The notes: generated by a model from the sequence alone, not told the origin. A stretch of DNA of 64,000 bases from Peribacillus sp044761665 (GCF_044761665.1 NZ_JBIWCW010000001.1:558001-622000), one strand, 5' to 3'; shown: positions 24,807 to 34,403, counted from the stretch's first letter. Translations and numbers: made by a program.

Positions 24807-27800
24807 TCAAGGAAAGCGTATCGCATTCAAATCAATGTTTATAGCACTTGATGTCGATATACTTAAAGCCGTCGTGAAGGCAATCCTAACATCATAGGTT
24901 GTGGTACCAGTGACCGTAGCCGGATTAACATTGGTGGACGAAACTGGAAATCTCGCCGTTTCAGCAACATTTAAACTCCTTTGAACCGAACGCGTGTCGA
25001 TTAACGTTCCATTACGGTATAGACGAGTCTGCACGGTTAAATTGGCATTTGCCAATGTATTTACATCAATGGATACGGCATAGTCCACTTTGACGTTCTG
25101 TCCAACAGTAGTTGGTACATTCAGCGTAGCCACTGTTGTTTCACCTGTTAACGGAAGAGCGATTGGACCAGCTACCTCAGTAAAAAATACTTGTGGTCCT
25201 GTTCCGGTGGCCCCGGTTGCACCTGTTGCTCCTGTAACACCTGCTCCCGTCACTCCGGTCGCGCCTGTTACTCCAGTAAGGCCTGTCGCCCCAGTAACTC
25301 CTGTGGCTCCCGTGATTCCTGTTGATCCCGTTACACCCGTTGCTCCAGTAAGCCCTGTGGCCCCTGTTAGACCTGTCGCTCCAGTAACACCCGTGGCTCC
25401 GGTAATTCCTGTGGCTCCTGTTAAGCCCGTGGCTCCGGTAATTCCTGTCGCTCCCGTTAAGCCCGTGGCTCCGGTTAAGCCCGTGGCTCCGGCGAGACCA
25501 GTTGCTCCAGTAATTCCTGTGGCTCCTGTCGCTCCTGTTACTCCAGTAAGGCCTGTTGCTCCGGTAACACCCGTGGCTCCGGTGAGACCTGTCGCTCCTG
25601 TTAAGCCCGTGGCTCCGGTAACACCAGTTACTCCCGTGAGACCTGTCGCTCCAGTAACACCCGTGGCTCCTGTAATTCCTGTTGACCCTGTTAAGCCCGT
25701 TGACCCTGTTAGACCTGTTGATCCCGTAACCCCTGTTGATCCTGTTAAGCCCGTTGCTCCAGTAAGCCCTGTGGCCCCGGTTACTCCCGTTACACCCGTT
25801 GCTCCTGTTAATCCTGTTGCCCCTGTTAAGCCCGTTGCTCCCGTGAGACCAGTTGCTCCAGTAATTCCTGTAGCTCCTGTTAGACCCGTTGATCCGGTAA
25901 TTCCTGTGGCTCCCGTGAGACCTGTTGCTCCGGTAACTCCCGTGGCTCCGGTAACTCCCGTGGCTCCGGTAACTCCTGTCGCTCCTGTTAAGCCCGTTGA
26001 TCCGGTGAGACCTGTCGCTCCGGTTACTCCTGTCGCTCCTGTTACTCCTGTTACTCCAGTAAGGCCTGTCGCCCCAGTAACTCCTGTGGCTCCAGTAATA
26101 CCCGTTATTCCCGTGAGACCTGTCGCTCCTGTTAAGCCCGTTGATCCGGTAATTCCTGTTGAACCTGTGAGACCTGTGGCTCCGGTAATTCCTGTCGCTC
26201 CCGTTAAGCCCGTTGCTCCGGTGAGACCAGTTGCTCCTGTTAAGCCCGTTGATCCGGTAACTCCTGTCGCTCCCGTGAGACCCGTTGCTCCAGTAATTCC
26301 TGTGGCTCCTGTTAGACCCGTTGATCCGATAATTCCTGTGGCTCCCGTGAGACCTGTTGATCCGGTAACACCCGTTGATCCGGTTACTCCCGTGGCTCCA
26401 GTATCACCTGTCGCTCCCGTTAAGCCCGTTGATCCGGTAACCCCTGTTGATCCTGTTAGACCTGTTGCACCAGTAACACCCGTGGCTCCTGTAATTCCTG
26501 TTGATCCCGTTAAGCCTGTTGCCCCTATTAGACCTGTGGCTCCCGTGAAACCTGTCGCTCCAGTAACACCCGTTGCTCCGGTAATTCCTGTCGCTCCTGT
26601 TATGCCCGTTGCTCCGGTTACTCCTGTCGCTCCCGTGAGACCCGTGGCTCCAGTAATTCCCGTTGATCCCGTTAAGCCCGTTGCTCCAGTAATTCCCATT
26701 GATCCCGTTAAGCCCGTTGCTCCAGTAATTCCTGTGGCTCCTGTTAGACCCGTTGCTCCGGTAATTCCTGTGGCTCCTGTTAGACCCGTTGATCCGGTAA
26801 TTCCTGTGGCTCCCGTTAAGCCCGTTGATCCGGTGAGACCAGTTGCTCCAGTAATTCCTGTAGCTCCTGTTAGACCCGTTGATCCGGTAATTCCTGTGGC
26901 TCCCGTGAGACCTGTGGCTCCGGTAACACCCGTGGCTCCGGTTACTCCTGTCGCTCCTGTTACTCCTGTTACTCCAGTAAGGCCTGTGGCTCCGGTAACA
27001 CCCGTGGCTCCGGTGAGACCTGTCGCTCCTGTTAAGCCCGTTGCTCCGGTTACTCCTGTCGCTCCCGTGAGACCCGTTGCTCCAGTAATTCCTGTGGCTC
27101 CCGTGAGACCTGTTGCTCCGGTAATTCCTGTGGCTCCCGTGAGACCTGTTGCTCCGGTAACACCCGTTGATCCGGTTACTCCCGTGGCACCAGTATCACC
27201 TGTCGCTCCCGTTAAGCCCGTTGATCCGGTAAGGCCTGTGGCTCCGGTTACTCCCGTGGCTCCTGTTAACCCTGTAGCCCCTGTTAAGCCCGTTGATCCG
27301 GTAATTCCTGTGGCTCCCGTGAGACCTGTTGCTCCGGTAACACCTGTTGATCCTGTTAGACCTGTTGCACCAGTAACACCTGTTACTCCGGTAATTCCTG
27401 CGGCTCCTGTTAAGCCCGTTGCTCCGGTAACTCCTGTCGCTCCCGCGAGACCCGTTGATCCGGTAATTCCTGTTGATCCCGTTAAGCCAGTTGCACCAGT
27501 ATCACCTGTCGCTCCTGTTAAGCCTGTTGCTCCGGTAACTCCTGTCGCTCCCGTGAGACCCGTTGCTCCAGTAATTCCTGTGGCTCCTGTTAGACCCGTT
27601 GATCCGGTAATTCCTGTGGCTCCCGTGAGACCTGTTGATCCGGTAACACCCGTGGCACCAGTATCACCTGTCGCTCCCGTTAAGCCTGTTGCTCCGGTAA
27701 GGCCTGTGGCTCCGGTTACTCCCGTGGCTCCGGTTACTCCCGTGGCTCCTGTTAACCCTGTAGCCCCTGTTAAGCCCGTTGCTCCAGTAAGCCCTGTGGC

Positions 27801-30161
27801 CCCTGTTAAACCTGTTGATCCGGTTAAGCCCTTTGACCCTGTTAGACCTGTTGATCCGGTAACACCCGTTGATCCCGTGAGGCCTGTTGATCCTGTAATT
27901 CCTGTGGCTCCAGTAACACCAGTTACTCCCGTGAGACCTGTCGCTCCCGTTAAGCCCGTTGACCCTGTTAGACCTGTTGATCCGGTAACTCCGGTAACTC
28001 CTGTTGCACCGGTAACACCCGTTGATCCCGTGAGGCCTGTTGCTCCGGTAATTCCTGTCGCTCCAGTAACACCAGTTATTCCCGTGATTCCTGTTGCACC
28101 AGTAACACCCGTGGCTCCCGTTAAGCCTGTCGCTCCAATTAAGCCGGTGGCTCCGGTTAGACCTGTTGCACCGGTAACACCCGTTGATCCGGTAATTCCT
28201 GTTGCCCCCGTTACACCAGTTGGTCCTGTTTCACCAGTAGCTCCTGTAATCCCTGTTTCTCCCGTCGGTCCAGTGACTCCCGTTGCGCCGCTTGATACAA
28301 GCAAGGTATAATCTGCCGATTGGCCAGGAATTCCTGTAGGACTTGCTACATTCGCTCGATAGAGACTTCCCTCATATTCTACAATCTGGCCTGCCGGATA
28401 ACCTGGTGCTGCAGCTGGATCAAATGCTACTGCATCATCTAAACCTGCTCCCGTCGCTCCGGTCGTACCTGTGGCTCCCGCATCTCCAGTTGCCCCTGTT
28501 GGGCCAATATCTCCTGTAGCTCCTGTTGCACCAGGTGATCCTGTTTCACCAGTGGCTCCTGTAATCCCTGTTTCTCCCGTCGGTCCAGTGACTCCCGTTG
28601 CGCCGCTTGATACAAGCAAGGTATAATCTGCCGATTGACCAGGAATTCCTGTAGGACTTGCTACATTCGCTCGATAGAGACTTCCTTCATATTCTACAAT
28701 CTGACCTTCTGGGTAACCTGGGGCTGCAGCTGGGTTAAAAGCTACTGCATCACCTAGACCTGATCCTGTTGCTCCGGTCGTCCCTGTTATTCCTGTGGCT
28801 CCTGTGGCTCCTGTCTCTCCTGTAGCTCCTGTCTCTCCTGTAGCTCCAGTTACGCCCGTACCTCCACTTGACACAAGGAGTGTATAATCTGCGGACTGAC
28901 CTGGGATTCCTGTCGGACCTGCCACATTCGCTCGATAAAGGCTTCCTTCATACACTACAATTTGACCTGCGGGATAACCCGGGGCTTCTGCTGGATCAAA
29001 AGCTACAAGATCATCCAAACCTGCTCCCGTTGCTCCTGTAGATCCAGTTATACCTGGTACTCCCGTTTCTCCCGTAGCACCTGTTTCACCACTCGGTCCT
29101 GTTGCTCCTATTTCGCCAGTTGCTCCAGTCGGTCCTACTATTCCCGTAGCTCCCGTTTCTCCAGTCGGTCCCGTTGGCCCGTTCGATACAAGTAATGTAT
29201 AATCTGCCGATTGACCGGGAATTCCCGTAGGACCCGCTACATTCGCTCGATAAAGGCTTCCTTCATACACTACAATTTGACCTGCGGGATAACCCGGGGC
29301 TTCTGCCGGATTAAAAGTTACCGCATCCTCTAACCCTGATCCCGTCGCACCAGTAGAGCCAGTTACTCCTGTCGCTCCCGTTTCTCCCGTAGCACCTGTT
29401 ACACCACTCGGTCCTGTTACACCCGTTGACCCACCCGATACCAGTAATGTATAATCTGCCGATTGACCGGGAATTCCCGTCGGGCCCGCTACATTCGCTC
29501 GATAAAGGCTTCCTTCATACACTACAATTTGACCTGCGGGATAGCCTGGTGCTGCAGCTGGATCAAAAACTACTGCATCATCCAAACCTGCTCCCGTAGC
29601 ACCGGTAGAGCCTGTTATTCCTGTTGCTCCCGTTTCTCCAGTCGGTCCCGTTGGCCCGCCCGATACAAGTAATGTATAATCTGGCGATTGACCGGGGATT
29701 CCTGTAGGACCCGCAACATTTGCTCGATAAAGGCTTCCTTCATATTCTACAATCTGGCCTGCGGGATAACCCGGGGCTTCTGCCGGATTAAAAGTTACCG
29801 CATCCTCTAACCCTGATCCCGTTGCACCAGTAGATCCAGTTATACCTGGTGCTCCTGTTTCTCCAGTTGGTCCAGTTACCCCTGTTGCTCCCGTTTCTCC
29901 AGTTGGCCCTGATACTCCAGTAGATCCTGTTTCACCAGTCGATCCAGTTGTTCCTGTTGGTCCAGTAATTCCGGTGACTCCCGTAAGTCCCGTGGATCCA
30001 GTTGGACTTATCGGTTCACTTCCTCCAGGTAATCTTATATCCACTTTTACTTCTTGCCTTACATCATTTTGATTACTCTTTTTATGTTTACGGTTAGATT
30101 CACACTGACATTTTTTATGTCCACAATGCTTACACTTTTTATGTTTTTTATCTTTATGCAA
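24807..30161 (-). CDS. Giant collagen-like repeat surface/exosporium-type protein
   Basis: 1784 residues. Residues 1-50 are strongly basic with a Cys/His cluster (HKKCKHCGHKKCQC) and no signal peptide. Residues about 55-640 alternate GXT collagen triplets with six near-identical modules of about 54 residues (AAPGYPAGQIVEYEGSLYRA, then GIPGQSxDYTLLVS). About 1,000 residues of almost pure GAT-G(L/V/I)T triplets follow, with one phase break (VTGAGVTG). The last 130 residues are a beta-rich globular domain beginning at QVFFTEVAGPIALPL. The arrangement resembles spore exosporium filament glycoproteins of the BclA type, but the C-terminal domain is not one I recognise. The RBS is AAGGAGGAA. The internal DNA repeats make it recombination-prone. 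Confidence 0.85.
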   Translation of the reverse strand: MHKDKKHKKCKHCGHKKCQCESNRKHKKSNQNDVRQEVKVDIRLPGGSEPISPTGSTGLTGVTGITGPTGTTGSTGETGSTGVSGPTGETGATGVTGPTGETGAPGITGSTGATGSGLEDAVTFNPAEAPGYPAGQIVEYEGSLYRANVAGPTGIPGQSPDYTLLVSGGPTGPTGETGATGITGSTGATGAGLDDAVVFDPAAAPGYPAGQIVVYEGSLYRANVAGPTGIPGQSADYTLLVSGGSTGVTGPSGVTGATGETGATGVTGSTGATGSGLEDAVTFNPAEAPGYPAGQIVVYEGSLYRANVAGPTGIPGQSADYTLLVSNGPTGPTGETGATGIVGPTGATGEIGATGPSGETGATGETGVPGITGSTGATGAGLDDLVAFDPAEAPGYPAGQIVVYEGSLYRANVAGPTGIPGQSADYTLLVSSGGTGVTGATGETGATGETGATGATGITGTTGATGSGLGDAVAFNPAAAPGYPEGQIVEYEGSLYRANVASPTGIPGQSADYTLLVSSGATGVTGPTGETGITGATGETGSPGATGATGDIGPTGATGDAGATGTTGATGAGLDDAVAFDPAAAPGYPAGQIVEYEGSLYRANVASPTGIPGQSADYTLLVSSGATGVTGPTGETGITGATGETGPTGVTGATGITGSTGVTGATGLTGATGLIGATGLTGATGVTGATGITGITGVTGATGITGATGLTGSTGVTGATGVTGVTGSTGLTGSTGLTGATGLTGVTGVTGATGITGSTGLTGSTGVTGSTGLTGSKGLTGSTGLTGATGLTGATGLTGATGLTGATGVTGATGVTGATGLTGATGLTGATGDTGATGVTGSTGLTGATGITGSTGLTGATGITGATGLTGATGVTGATGLTGATGDTGATGLTGSTGITGSTGLAGATGVTGATGLTGAAGITGVTGVTGATGLTGSTGVTGATGLTGATGITGSTGLTGATGLTGATGVTGATGLTGSTGLTGATGDTGATGVTGSTGVTGATGLTGATGITGATGLTGATGITGATGLTGATGVTGATGLTGATGLTGATGVTGATGLTGVTGVTGATGVTGATGVTGATGLTGATGITGSTGLTGATGITGATGLTGSTGLTGATGITGSTGLTGATGITGATGLTGATGITGATGLTGSMGITGATGLTGSTGITGATGLTGATGVTGATGITGATGITGATGVTGATGFTGATGLIGATGLTGSTGITGATGVTGATGLTGSTGVTGSTGLTGATGDTGATGVTGSTGVTGSTGLTGATGIIGSTGLTGATGITGATGLTGATGVTGSTGLTGATGLTGATGLTGATGITGATGLTGSTGITGSTGLTGATGLTGITGITGATGVTGATGLTGVTGVTGATGVTGATGLTGSTGLTGATGVTGATGVTGATGVTGATGLTGATGITGSTGLTGATGITGATGLTGATGLTGATGLTGATGVTGVTGATGLTGATGLTGSTGVTGSTGLTGSTGLTGSTGITGATGVTGATGLTGVTGVTGATGLTGATGLTGATGVTGATGLTGVTGATGATGITGATGLAGATGLTGATGLTGATGITGATGLTGATGITGATGVTGATGLTGATGLTGATGVTGSTGITGATGVTGATGLTGVTGATGVTGAGVTGATGATGATGTGPQVFFTEVAGPIALPLTGETTVATLNVPTTVGQNVKVDYAVSIDVNTLANANLTVQTRLYRNGTLIDTRSVQRSLNVAETARFPVSSTNVNPATVTGTTTYDVRIAFTTALSISTSSAINIDLNAIRFP

Positions 30162-30483
30162 TTCATTTCCTCCTTAATTCACCTGTCTGTATACTATGAA
30201 TCTGGCTAATAAAAAGAGTAGACGATTATCCAAGGTGCGGATTCCAAAGCCGAATATATCCTGTTTGTCTTAGACTGCAAGACATAGCTTCAGTGTTTGT
30301 TAAAGTGAACATATTTGCTCAATTTACAAAAGAGATCTTGCTTAGCTTATCCCCTATCCCTCAAGTAACTTTCGCTAAAATCTGGATAATGAATATAAAT
30401 TATATCAGAATAGGTATTTACACCCACTTACTTAAGTAGTAGTATGTATTTATATTAATTGATATTTTTACCAGGAGGAACGG
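30162..30483. other. Divergent promoter region of collagen-like and SH3 genes
   Basis: 322 bp. CATAGTATA on the minus strand (plus 30190-30198) fits the -10 of mother-cell sigma E/K promoters (CATAnnnTA), although no clear -35 was found at the right distance. No gene seen. Confidence 0.35.
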
Positions 30484-31212
30484 ATGAAAAATAACAAATC
30501 ATTAAAAATTATTATTGCTTCCTTATTACTATTGACTCTAATATTCAGCTTCTCTCCTCGATTAGAGGTTCAAGCTGCCAGTGGGAAAACAGCTTATGTT
30601 GATATTAAATCAGGGTACTTAAATGTCAGAAGCGGTCCAGGTAGCAAGCATAAATCAGTTGGAAAATTGTACAATAAAGATAAACTCAACGTTCTTTCTG
30701 TAAAGAATGGTTGGGCGAAATTCACCTACAAAGGAAAGTCGAGCTATACCTCGAATGATTATTTACGCTACTATAAAACAATGTCAAAGACAGAAGCAAA
30801 AAAGCTCACCGACAAGGCGATAAAATTACAGGATAGCCTTGATAAGTCGTATACAAAAAAACAGATTAAAGCGAAGTTGTCACCAGCCTTTACAGATGCC
30901 TTTATTAATAAGTTTATTAAATATGACTTTTGGAAATCTGGAAAAGATAAATCTGGAAACACCCTCTATCAAGTTATACCAACTGACTTTCCTTATTACT
31001 ATATTATGTATGGATTCATCTGGGACGATGCCAAAGCTTACGAAAGAGCTCAGCCAGTGAAAGTCACATACTATAAGAAAAAAGGCAAAGAGTACTTATT
31101 AGTTTCCCAAAAGTATTATCCAGATGAACTGTACAGCAATGTCGAACAAAAAGTCTATTTCTCAAGATCCAGTTCGAACGCGAAATGGAGAGTATATAAT
31201 ACAAGATGGTAA
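30484..31212 (+). CDS. Secreted SH3-domain protein
   Basis: 242 residues. A Sec signal peptide ending VQAASG (about 1-33) is followed by an SH3_3 domain at about 36-97 (GYLNVRSGPGSKHKSVGKL and NGWAKFTYKGKSSYTSNDYL), typical of cell-wall-binding modules. The remaining 140 residues (KKLTDKAIKLQDSLDKSYTKKQIKAKLSPAFT) form an unrecognised domain rich in Lys and Tyr. Likely exported and wall-associated. RBS CAGGAGG, 6 nt upstream; a strong terminator follows at 31284. Confidence 0.8.
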   Translation: MKNNKSLKIIIASLLLLTLIFSFSPRLEVQAASGKTAYVDIKSGYLNVRSGPGSKHKSVGKLYNKDKLNVLSVKNGWAKFTYKGKSSYTSNDYLRYYKTMSKTEAKKLTDKAIKLQDSLDKSYTKKQIKAKLSPAFTDAFINKFIKYDFWKSGKDKSGNTLYQVIPTDFPYYYIMYGFIWDDAKAYERAQPVKVTYYKKKGKEYLLVSQKYYPDELYSNVEQKVYFSRSSSNAKWRVYNTRW

Positions 31213-31545
31213 ATGGTCTATCGGCAAAGAATAACCTCTCAGTCTAGATACTAGCCATTTTTCAATCACGAAATGGATTCATCAAAAAAGCCGATTCACG
31301 TTCAAAATTTGAATGTGAATCGGCTTTTTTAATAGAAGGGCTTTATACTTTACTTTCTTTCAAAAATGTATCAATTTCCACAAATCATCTTCTGATACGA
31401 AAATACATACAGATAGGTGAATTGAATTTTTATATAACATTTCACCTTCACAATATGCTTTTAATGATGATTCATTTTCCTTGATAGAGAGGATTATTTT
31501 GGATAGATTCACTTTGTTCGCAACCCCCATGCTAAAATAGAGATA
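31213..31545. other. Intergenic region with terminator
   Basis: 333 bp containing the terminator at 31284-31330 and otherwise AT-rich DNA with no gene. Confidence 0.5.
31284..31330 (+). terminator. Terminator of the SH3 gene
   Basis: A 23-bp stem (aaaaaagccgattcacgttcaaa / tttgaatgtgaatcggctttttt) with one mismatch and a minimal loop, ending in six T. Confidence 0.9.
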
Positions 31546-31998
31546 GTGTCAAATGCTTTTATACCGGAAAGTTTTATTATTGAAATGGGGATGAGAGGAA
31601 TCAAACAGCTGCGGCAGATTGTAAAACGTAATAGAACGCCATTAGAGATGATCTTGGATATCATTTCTCTCTTATTTCTGATTGCTAGTCTCCTATACAT
31701 AATTACGGAATGGTCGTCTTTACCAAGTCGGATTCCCTTTCAATTTAATTTCGGGGAAGTGAAAATTTGGGGCTCGAAAGGAAGCGTAATTGCTCTTCCG
31801 CTTTTTGGGGTAATCATTTGGATTGGATTAAGTATCCTTGAAAAATTCCCGCAGCACATTAACCTCCCTTTTTTTGTTCAAGAAAACAAGGAAATGGAGC
31901 ATAGAAATAACCGGATCTTGTTAAATATGACCAAAAATGTAGTGGTCATCTTTTTTACTTATACAAATTGGACGAGCATCCAATTAGCTTTAATCTAG
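31546..31998 (+). CDS. DUF1648-type membrane protein
   Basis: 150 residues as opened at GTG 31546; ATG codons at 31585 and 31591 are alternatives and no start has a strong SD. Three hydrophobic segments (36-56, 80-98, 127-145). WSSLPSRIPFQFNFGEVKIWGSKGS at about 61-85 is the DUF1648 signature (P-x-H/F-F-x-x-x-G-x-x-D/x-x-W-G-x-K). These are small integral membrane proteins of unknown role, sometimes linked to SdpI-like immunity. Confidence 0.65.
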   Translation: MSNAFIPESFIIEMGMRGIKQLRQIVKRNRTPLEMILDIISLLFLIASLLYIITEWSSLPSRIPFQFNFGEVKIWGSKGSVIALPLFGVIIWIGLSILEKFPQHINLPFFVQENKEMEHRNNRILLNMTKNVVVIFFTYTNWTSIQLALI

Positions 31999-32124
31999 TA
32001 TTGGATGGTATTCTAGTTAATTCGCACAATGTTAGTTTTTTTGATAATAGATGCTTACTAGATAAAAAACCCGGATATATATTAAACTGTAAGCAATACA
32101 AAAACTTTTATAGGCGTGATTAAC

Positions 32125-32265
32125 ATGGCTAACGATAACAAGATGAGTCGAGAAGAAGCTGGTCGTACAGGTGGAGAAGTCACTTCGAAAAATCACGACA
32201 AAGAGTTTTATCAAGAGATCGGTAAAAAGGGCGGAGAGGCCCTTAACAACAATGACAACAACTAA
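32125..32265 (+). CDS. KGG-repeat stress protein
   Basis: A 46-residue hydrophilic protein below the usual ORF cut-off: MANDNKMSREEAGRTGGEVT, then KEFYQEIGKKGGEAL. The two R/K-x-GG motifs followed by E identify the KGG/GsiB-like (Em/conidiation-10-type) stress-protein family, disordered proteins induced in general stress or dormancy. The SD is weak (GGCGTGAT). A good terminator follows at 32282. Confidence 0.75.
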   Translation: MANDNKMSREEAGRTGGEVTSKNHDKEFYQEIGKKGGEALNNNDNN

Positions 32266-32281
32266 ATGATTACATATAATG

Positions 32282-32315
32282 AATAATTGCCTACGCGGCA
32301 ATTATTCTTTTTTTA
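32282..32315 (+). terminator. Terminator of the KGG gene
   Basis: aataattgcc-tacgc-ggcaattatt, a perfect 10-bp stem followed by cTTTTTTTT. Confidence 0.9.
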
Positions 32316-32328
32316 TCCATCGGAAGAT

Positions 32329-32400
32329 ATATCGGTCAATTTGTGGTTTTTATCGGTCCATTTCAATGATATATCGGTCAATATTCATTTTTATCGGTCT
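32329..32400. repeat. Degenerate ~21-bp-period repeat (ATCGGTC units)
   Basis: ATCGGTC occurs at 32331, 32352, 32373 and 32393 (intervals 21, 21, 20), twice preceded by AT-AT and twice by TTTTT. It lies between the convergent KGG and DUF5658 genes and supplies the stop codon of the latter. Confidence 0.75.
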
Positions 32401-32732
32401 ATGAACAGACCCTTCAAAACTATCAACATCCAGGCAACATGGTATACCGTGACTGCCGCATAAGTTGCCAAACAAAACACTGCTCCCCCGTTCACCATTT
32501 TCCGGTGCTCCAACCTCGGATAGATCCACAATAGAAGCAAAGGAAGGAAAAGCTTGCATCCGTAGAAAAAGATTCGGCTCCATTGATACACCTCTTTCAT
32601 GAGGGGATTCAATTCTCTTATGTACCCTGCCTGGATACCAAAATCGGTTACCACAGCATCGAACAGACATAGTATGAAAATCCATACGAGCAGCTTCTTC
32701 ATTTTTTCTTCAGAAATTCTTGCTTCTCTCAC
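32391..32732 (-). CDS. DUF5658-like membrane protein
   Basis: 113 residues from GTG 32732, 7 nt after AGGAGG; the frame is open to 32777 but without an SD. Three or four hydrophobic segments. KKLLVWIFILCLFDAVVTDFGIQ and IRELNPLMKEVY match the DUF5658 pattern (DaxxTxxgix...ExNPxm). Function unknown. The last codons (IDR, stop) come from a GACCGATAA unit of the neighbouring repeat array. Confidence 0.65.
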   Translation of the reverse strand: MREARISEEKMKKLLVWIFILCLFDAVVTDFGIQAGYIRELNPLMKEVYQWSRIFFYGCKLFLPLLLLWIYPRLEHRKMVNGGAVFCLATYAAVTVYHVAWMLIVLKGLFIDR

Positions 32733-32969
32733 ATGATCTCCTCCTACCTCTATCCTTTCAAAATACGATAGGAACATACCTTTTCAAGATGGAATGAAAA
32801 TGCAGAGCTATCGAATGGTTAGTTCATTATAACGAACAATCACTTAAGAAGCATTGCATACATAGCACCCGATTATTTTCACATAGCTAAATCATCGGGT
32901 TTATCCACATAAGAACCAAGGATGTATCCACAATTTGAACAATAGTAATAGGGGATCCTAGACGGCTTT

Positions 32970-33530
32970 TTATTTTTTCCCCTCATTCTTCATAAGCTCT
33001 TCATCTATTTCTTTGACATTTTCTTCGCTGCCATCTTCCTTTACCGCTTTCACTTTAACGTTTTGTACATCGCTAATGGCATACCAAAACCTTTTCCCTT
33101 CCTCTACTTCAATGATTTCGGCTGGTTCATCACCTGCAAACACATTTGTAATAGAGTCGTCGGTAAGCGTACCTGAGTATATGTATGGTTCTTCGCTCAT
33201 TGAAGACCATTGAACAGCGCTATCCCACTCGGCTCCCCGTGTTTGCTTCCACTCCCACTTCCCATTTTCTTTTTCAAAATAAGCAATGAAAATTTGATCT
33301 CCATTTGGATTATGCTCAGTGAAGATGGCTATGCTATCTTGATGTTGGTTCAACTTATGGACATTCGTATATACGAGGGAATAGGAATAATTAAACTCCT
33401 TTCCATACTCTTCCTTCGTTTTCTCCATCTCCGCGTGAAAAAAATCCTCGAATGTCGGTTCTTTCGACTTCGAACAGCCGATTAGAAAGAGTAAGCACAG
33501 GATGGTCATACCTATCATTCTTTTTTTCAA
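32970..33530 (-). CDS. Lipoprotein of unknown function
   Basis: 186 residues from TTG 33530 (KKRMIGMTILCLLFLIGC), 7 nt after GGAGGG; the ATGs further upstream lack an SD and would spoil the signal peptide. Lipobox LIGC. The mature part includes IAYFEKENGKWEWKQTRGAEWD, a YxxxxGKWxWxxT pattern common in Bacillus lipoproteins of unknown role, and an acidic Lys/Glu-rich tail. Confidence 0.7.
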   Translation of the reverse strand: MKKRMIGMTILCLLFLIGCSKSKEPTFEDFFHAEMEKTKEEYGKEFNYSYSLVYTNVHKLNQHQDSIAIFTEHNPNGDQIFIAYFEKENGKWEWKQTRGAEWDSAVQWSSMSEEPYIYSGTLTDDSITNVFAGDEPAEIIEVEEGKRFWYAISDVQNVKVKAVKEDGSEENVKEIDEELMKNEGKK

Positions 33531-33672
33531 TTTAATCCCTCCATCGGTCCAGTTATGTATCATCACCTTAATTTTACCATTTATAGAAGTCTAGGAAATG
33601 TTATTTTGCCACTCCACTTACTAATGAATTTTCACCCTTGAGCCGATATATAAAGTGGATAGGGGGTATTCG

Positions 33673-34362
33673 ATGAAAATTTCTTTTGGAACGGAATCTG
33701 TTCCGTTATATAAACAACCTGAGCACCAACAAGTAAAGGCAGCGGCATCAGAAAGTTCATTTGCCAAAAAGGATACAGTCACGATTAGCGGCAGTTCGCT
33801 CCAATTATTCGGGCAAATGCAACAAAAGCAAACCTCCATGATTGAAGGTCTCATGAAGCAACGTGAAGGCATTCAAGAAATGAAAAGCAACTTAACCGAA
33901 CGAACATTGGAAAAAGGACAAGACATTTCTTCCATTGAAGACCAACTTAAACAATTCGAGCTACAAATTACGGAAATCGATCAGCAAATAGCCGATATGG
34001 AAATGGAAGAGCGTCAAAAGGCACTAGGGAAAGAAAAGAAAACCGAAGAAGAGGAATTGACGGGAACTGACACACAGGCTTCCCTAATCAAATCTTCACA
34101 ATCCTTGGACCGTATCGAAAATGTGTATCAAGTGAAGAACTCCATGGAACGTGAACATAGAAGCATAGCAAGTGAAATGAAAATGGACGCTTCACGGGGC
34201 GTGTTTAGCGAAGCGAAGTCTGAACGCTTAAACGAACTGGAAAACCGAATGGAAGATGTCGAACAAAACATGATGAAAGATATGAATGCGATTCATGAAC
34301 CGTCAGAAGATGAGGAAGAAAATGAGCTAACAGATCAACAAGAAGACATACATAACAGCTAG
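33673..34362 (+). CDS. Coiled-coil protein of unknown function
   Basis: 229 residues from ATG 33673 (RBS AGGGGGT). The N-terminus MKISFGTESVPLYKQPEH, followed by KKDTVTISGSSLQLF, resembles the N-terminal pattern (DxVxIS) of FlgM-like or flagellar accessory proteins, but no FlgM domain follows. The remainder is highly charged, with long heptad-like helices (QISSIEDQLKQFE region, then MEREHRSIASEMKMD). Very Gln/Glu/Met-rich. Cytoplasmic; no partner in the neighbourhood. Confidence 0.65.
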   Translation: MKISFGTESVPLYKQPEHQQVKAAASESSFAKKDTVTISGSSLQLFGQMQQKQTSMIEGLMKQREGIQEMKSNLTERTLEKGQDISSIEDQLKQFELQITEIDQQIADMEMEERQKALGKEKKTEEEELTGTDTQASLIKSSQSLDRIENVYQVKNSMEREHRSIASEMKMDASRGVFSEAKSERLNELENRMEDVEQNMMKDMNAIHEPSEDEEENELTDQQEDIHNS

Positions 34363-34371
34363 TAACTTAAA

Positions 34372-34403
34372 AATGAGCTTGGCAAATCACTTCCAAGCTC
34401 ATT
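34372..34403 (+). terminator. Hairpin after the coiled-coil gene
   Basis: aatgagcttgg / ccaagctcatt, perfect 11-bp stem, 9 bp after the stop. The U-tract is weak (cttatct). Confidence 0.6.

Noticed and set aside
25090..28311. 1073-codon plus-strand open frame of PVAPV-type repeats
   Set aside because: It is exactly antisense to the collagen triplets; the repeat codons (GGN-ACN) happen to lack stops in that frame. No SD or start context, and its composition is that of a reverse translation of GXT repeats.
32329..32400. Possible mini-CRISPR
   Set aside because: The conserved units are only 7-9 bp with variable remainder, period 21 bp and no cas genes; not a CRISPR. The same applies to 34504-34575 and 55237-55347.
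32350..32685. 111-codon minus-strand ORF in another frame of the DUF5658 gene
   Set aside because: The alternative frame has TM segments, a family motif and an SD; this one has none.
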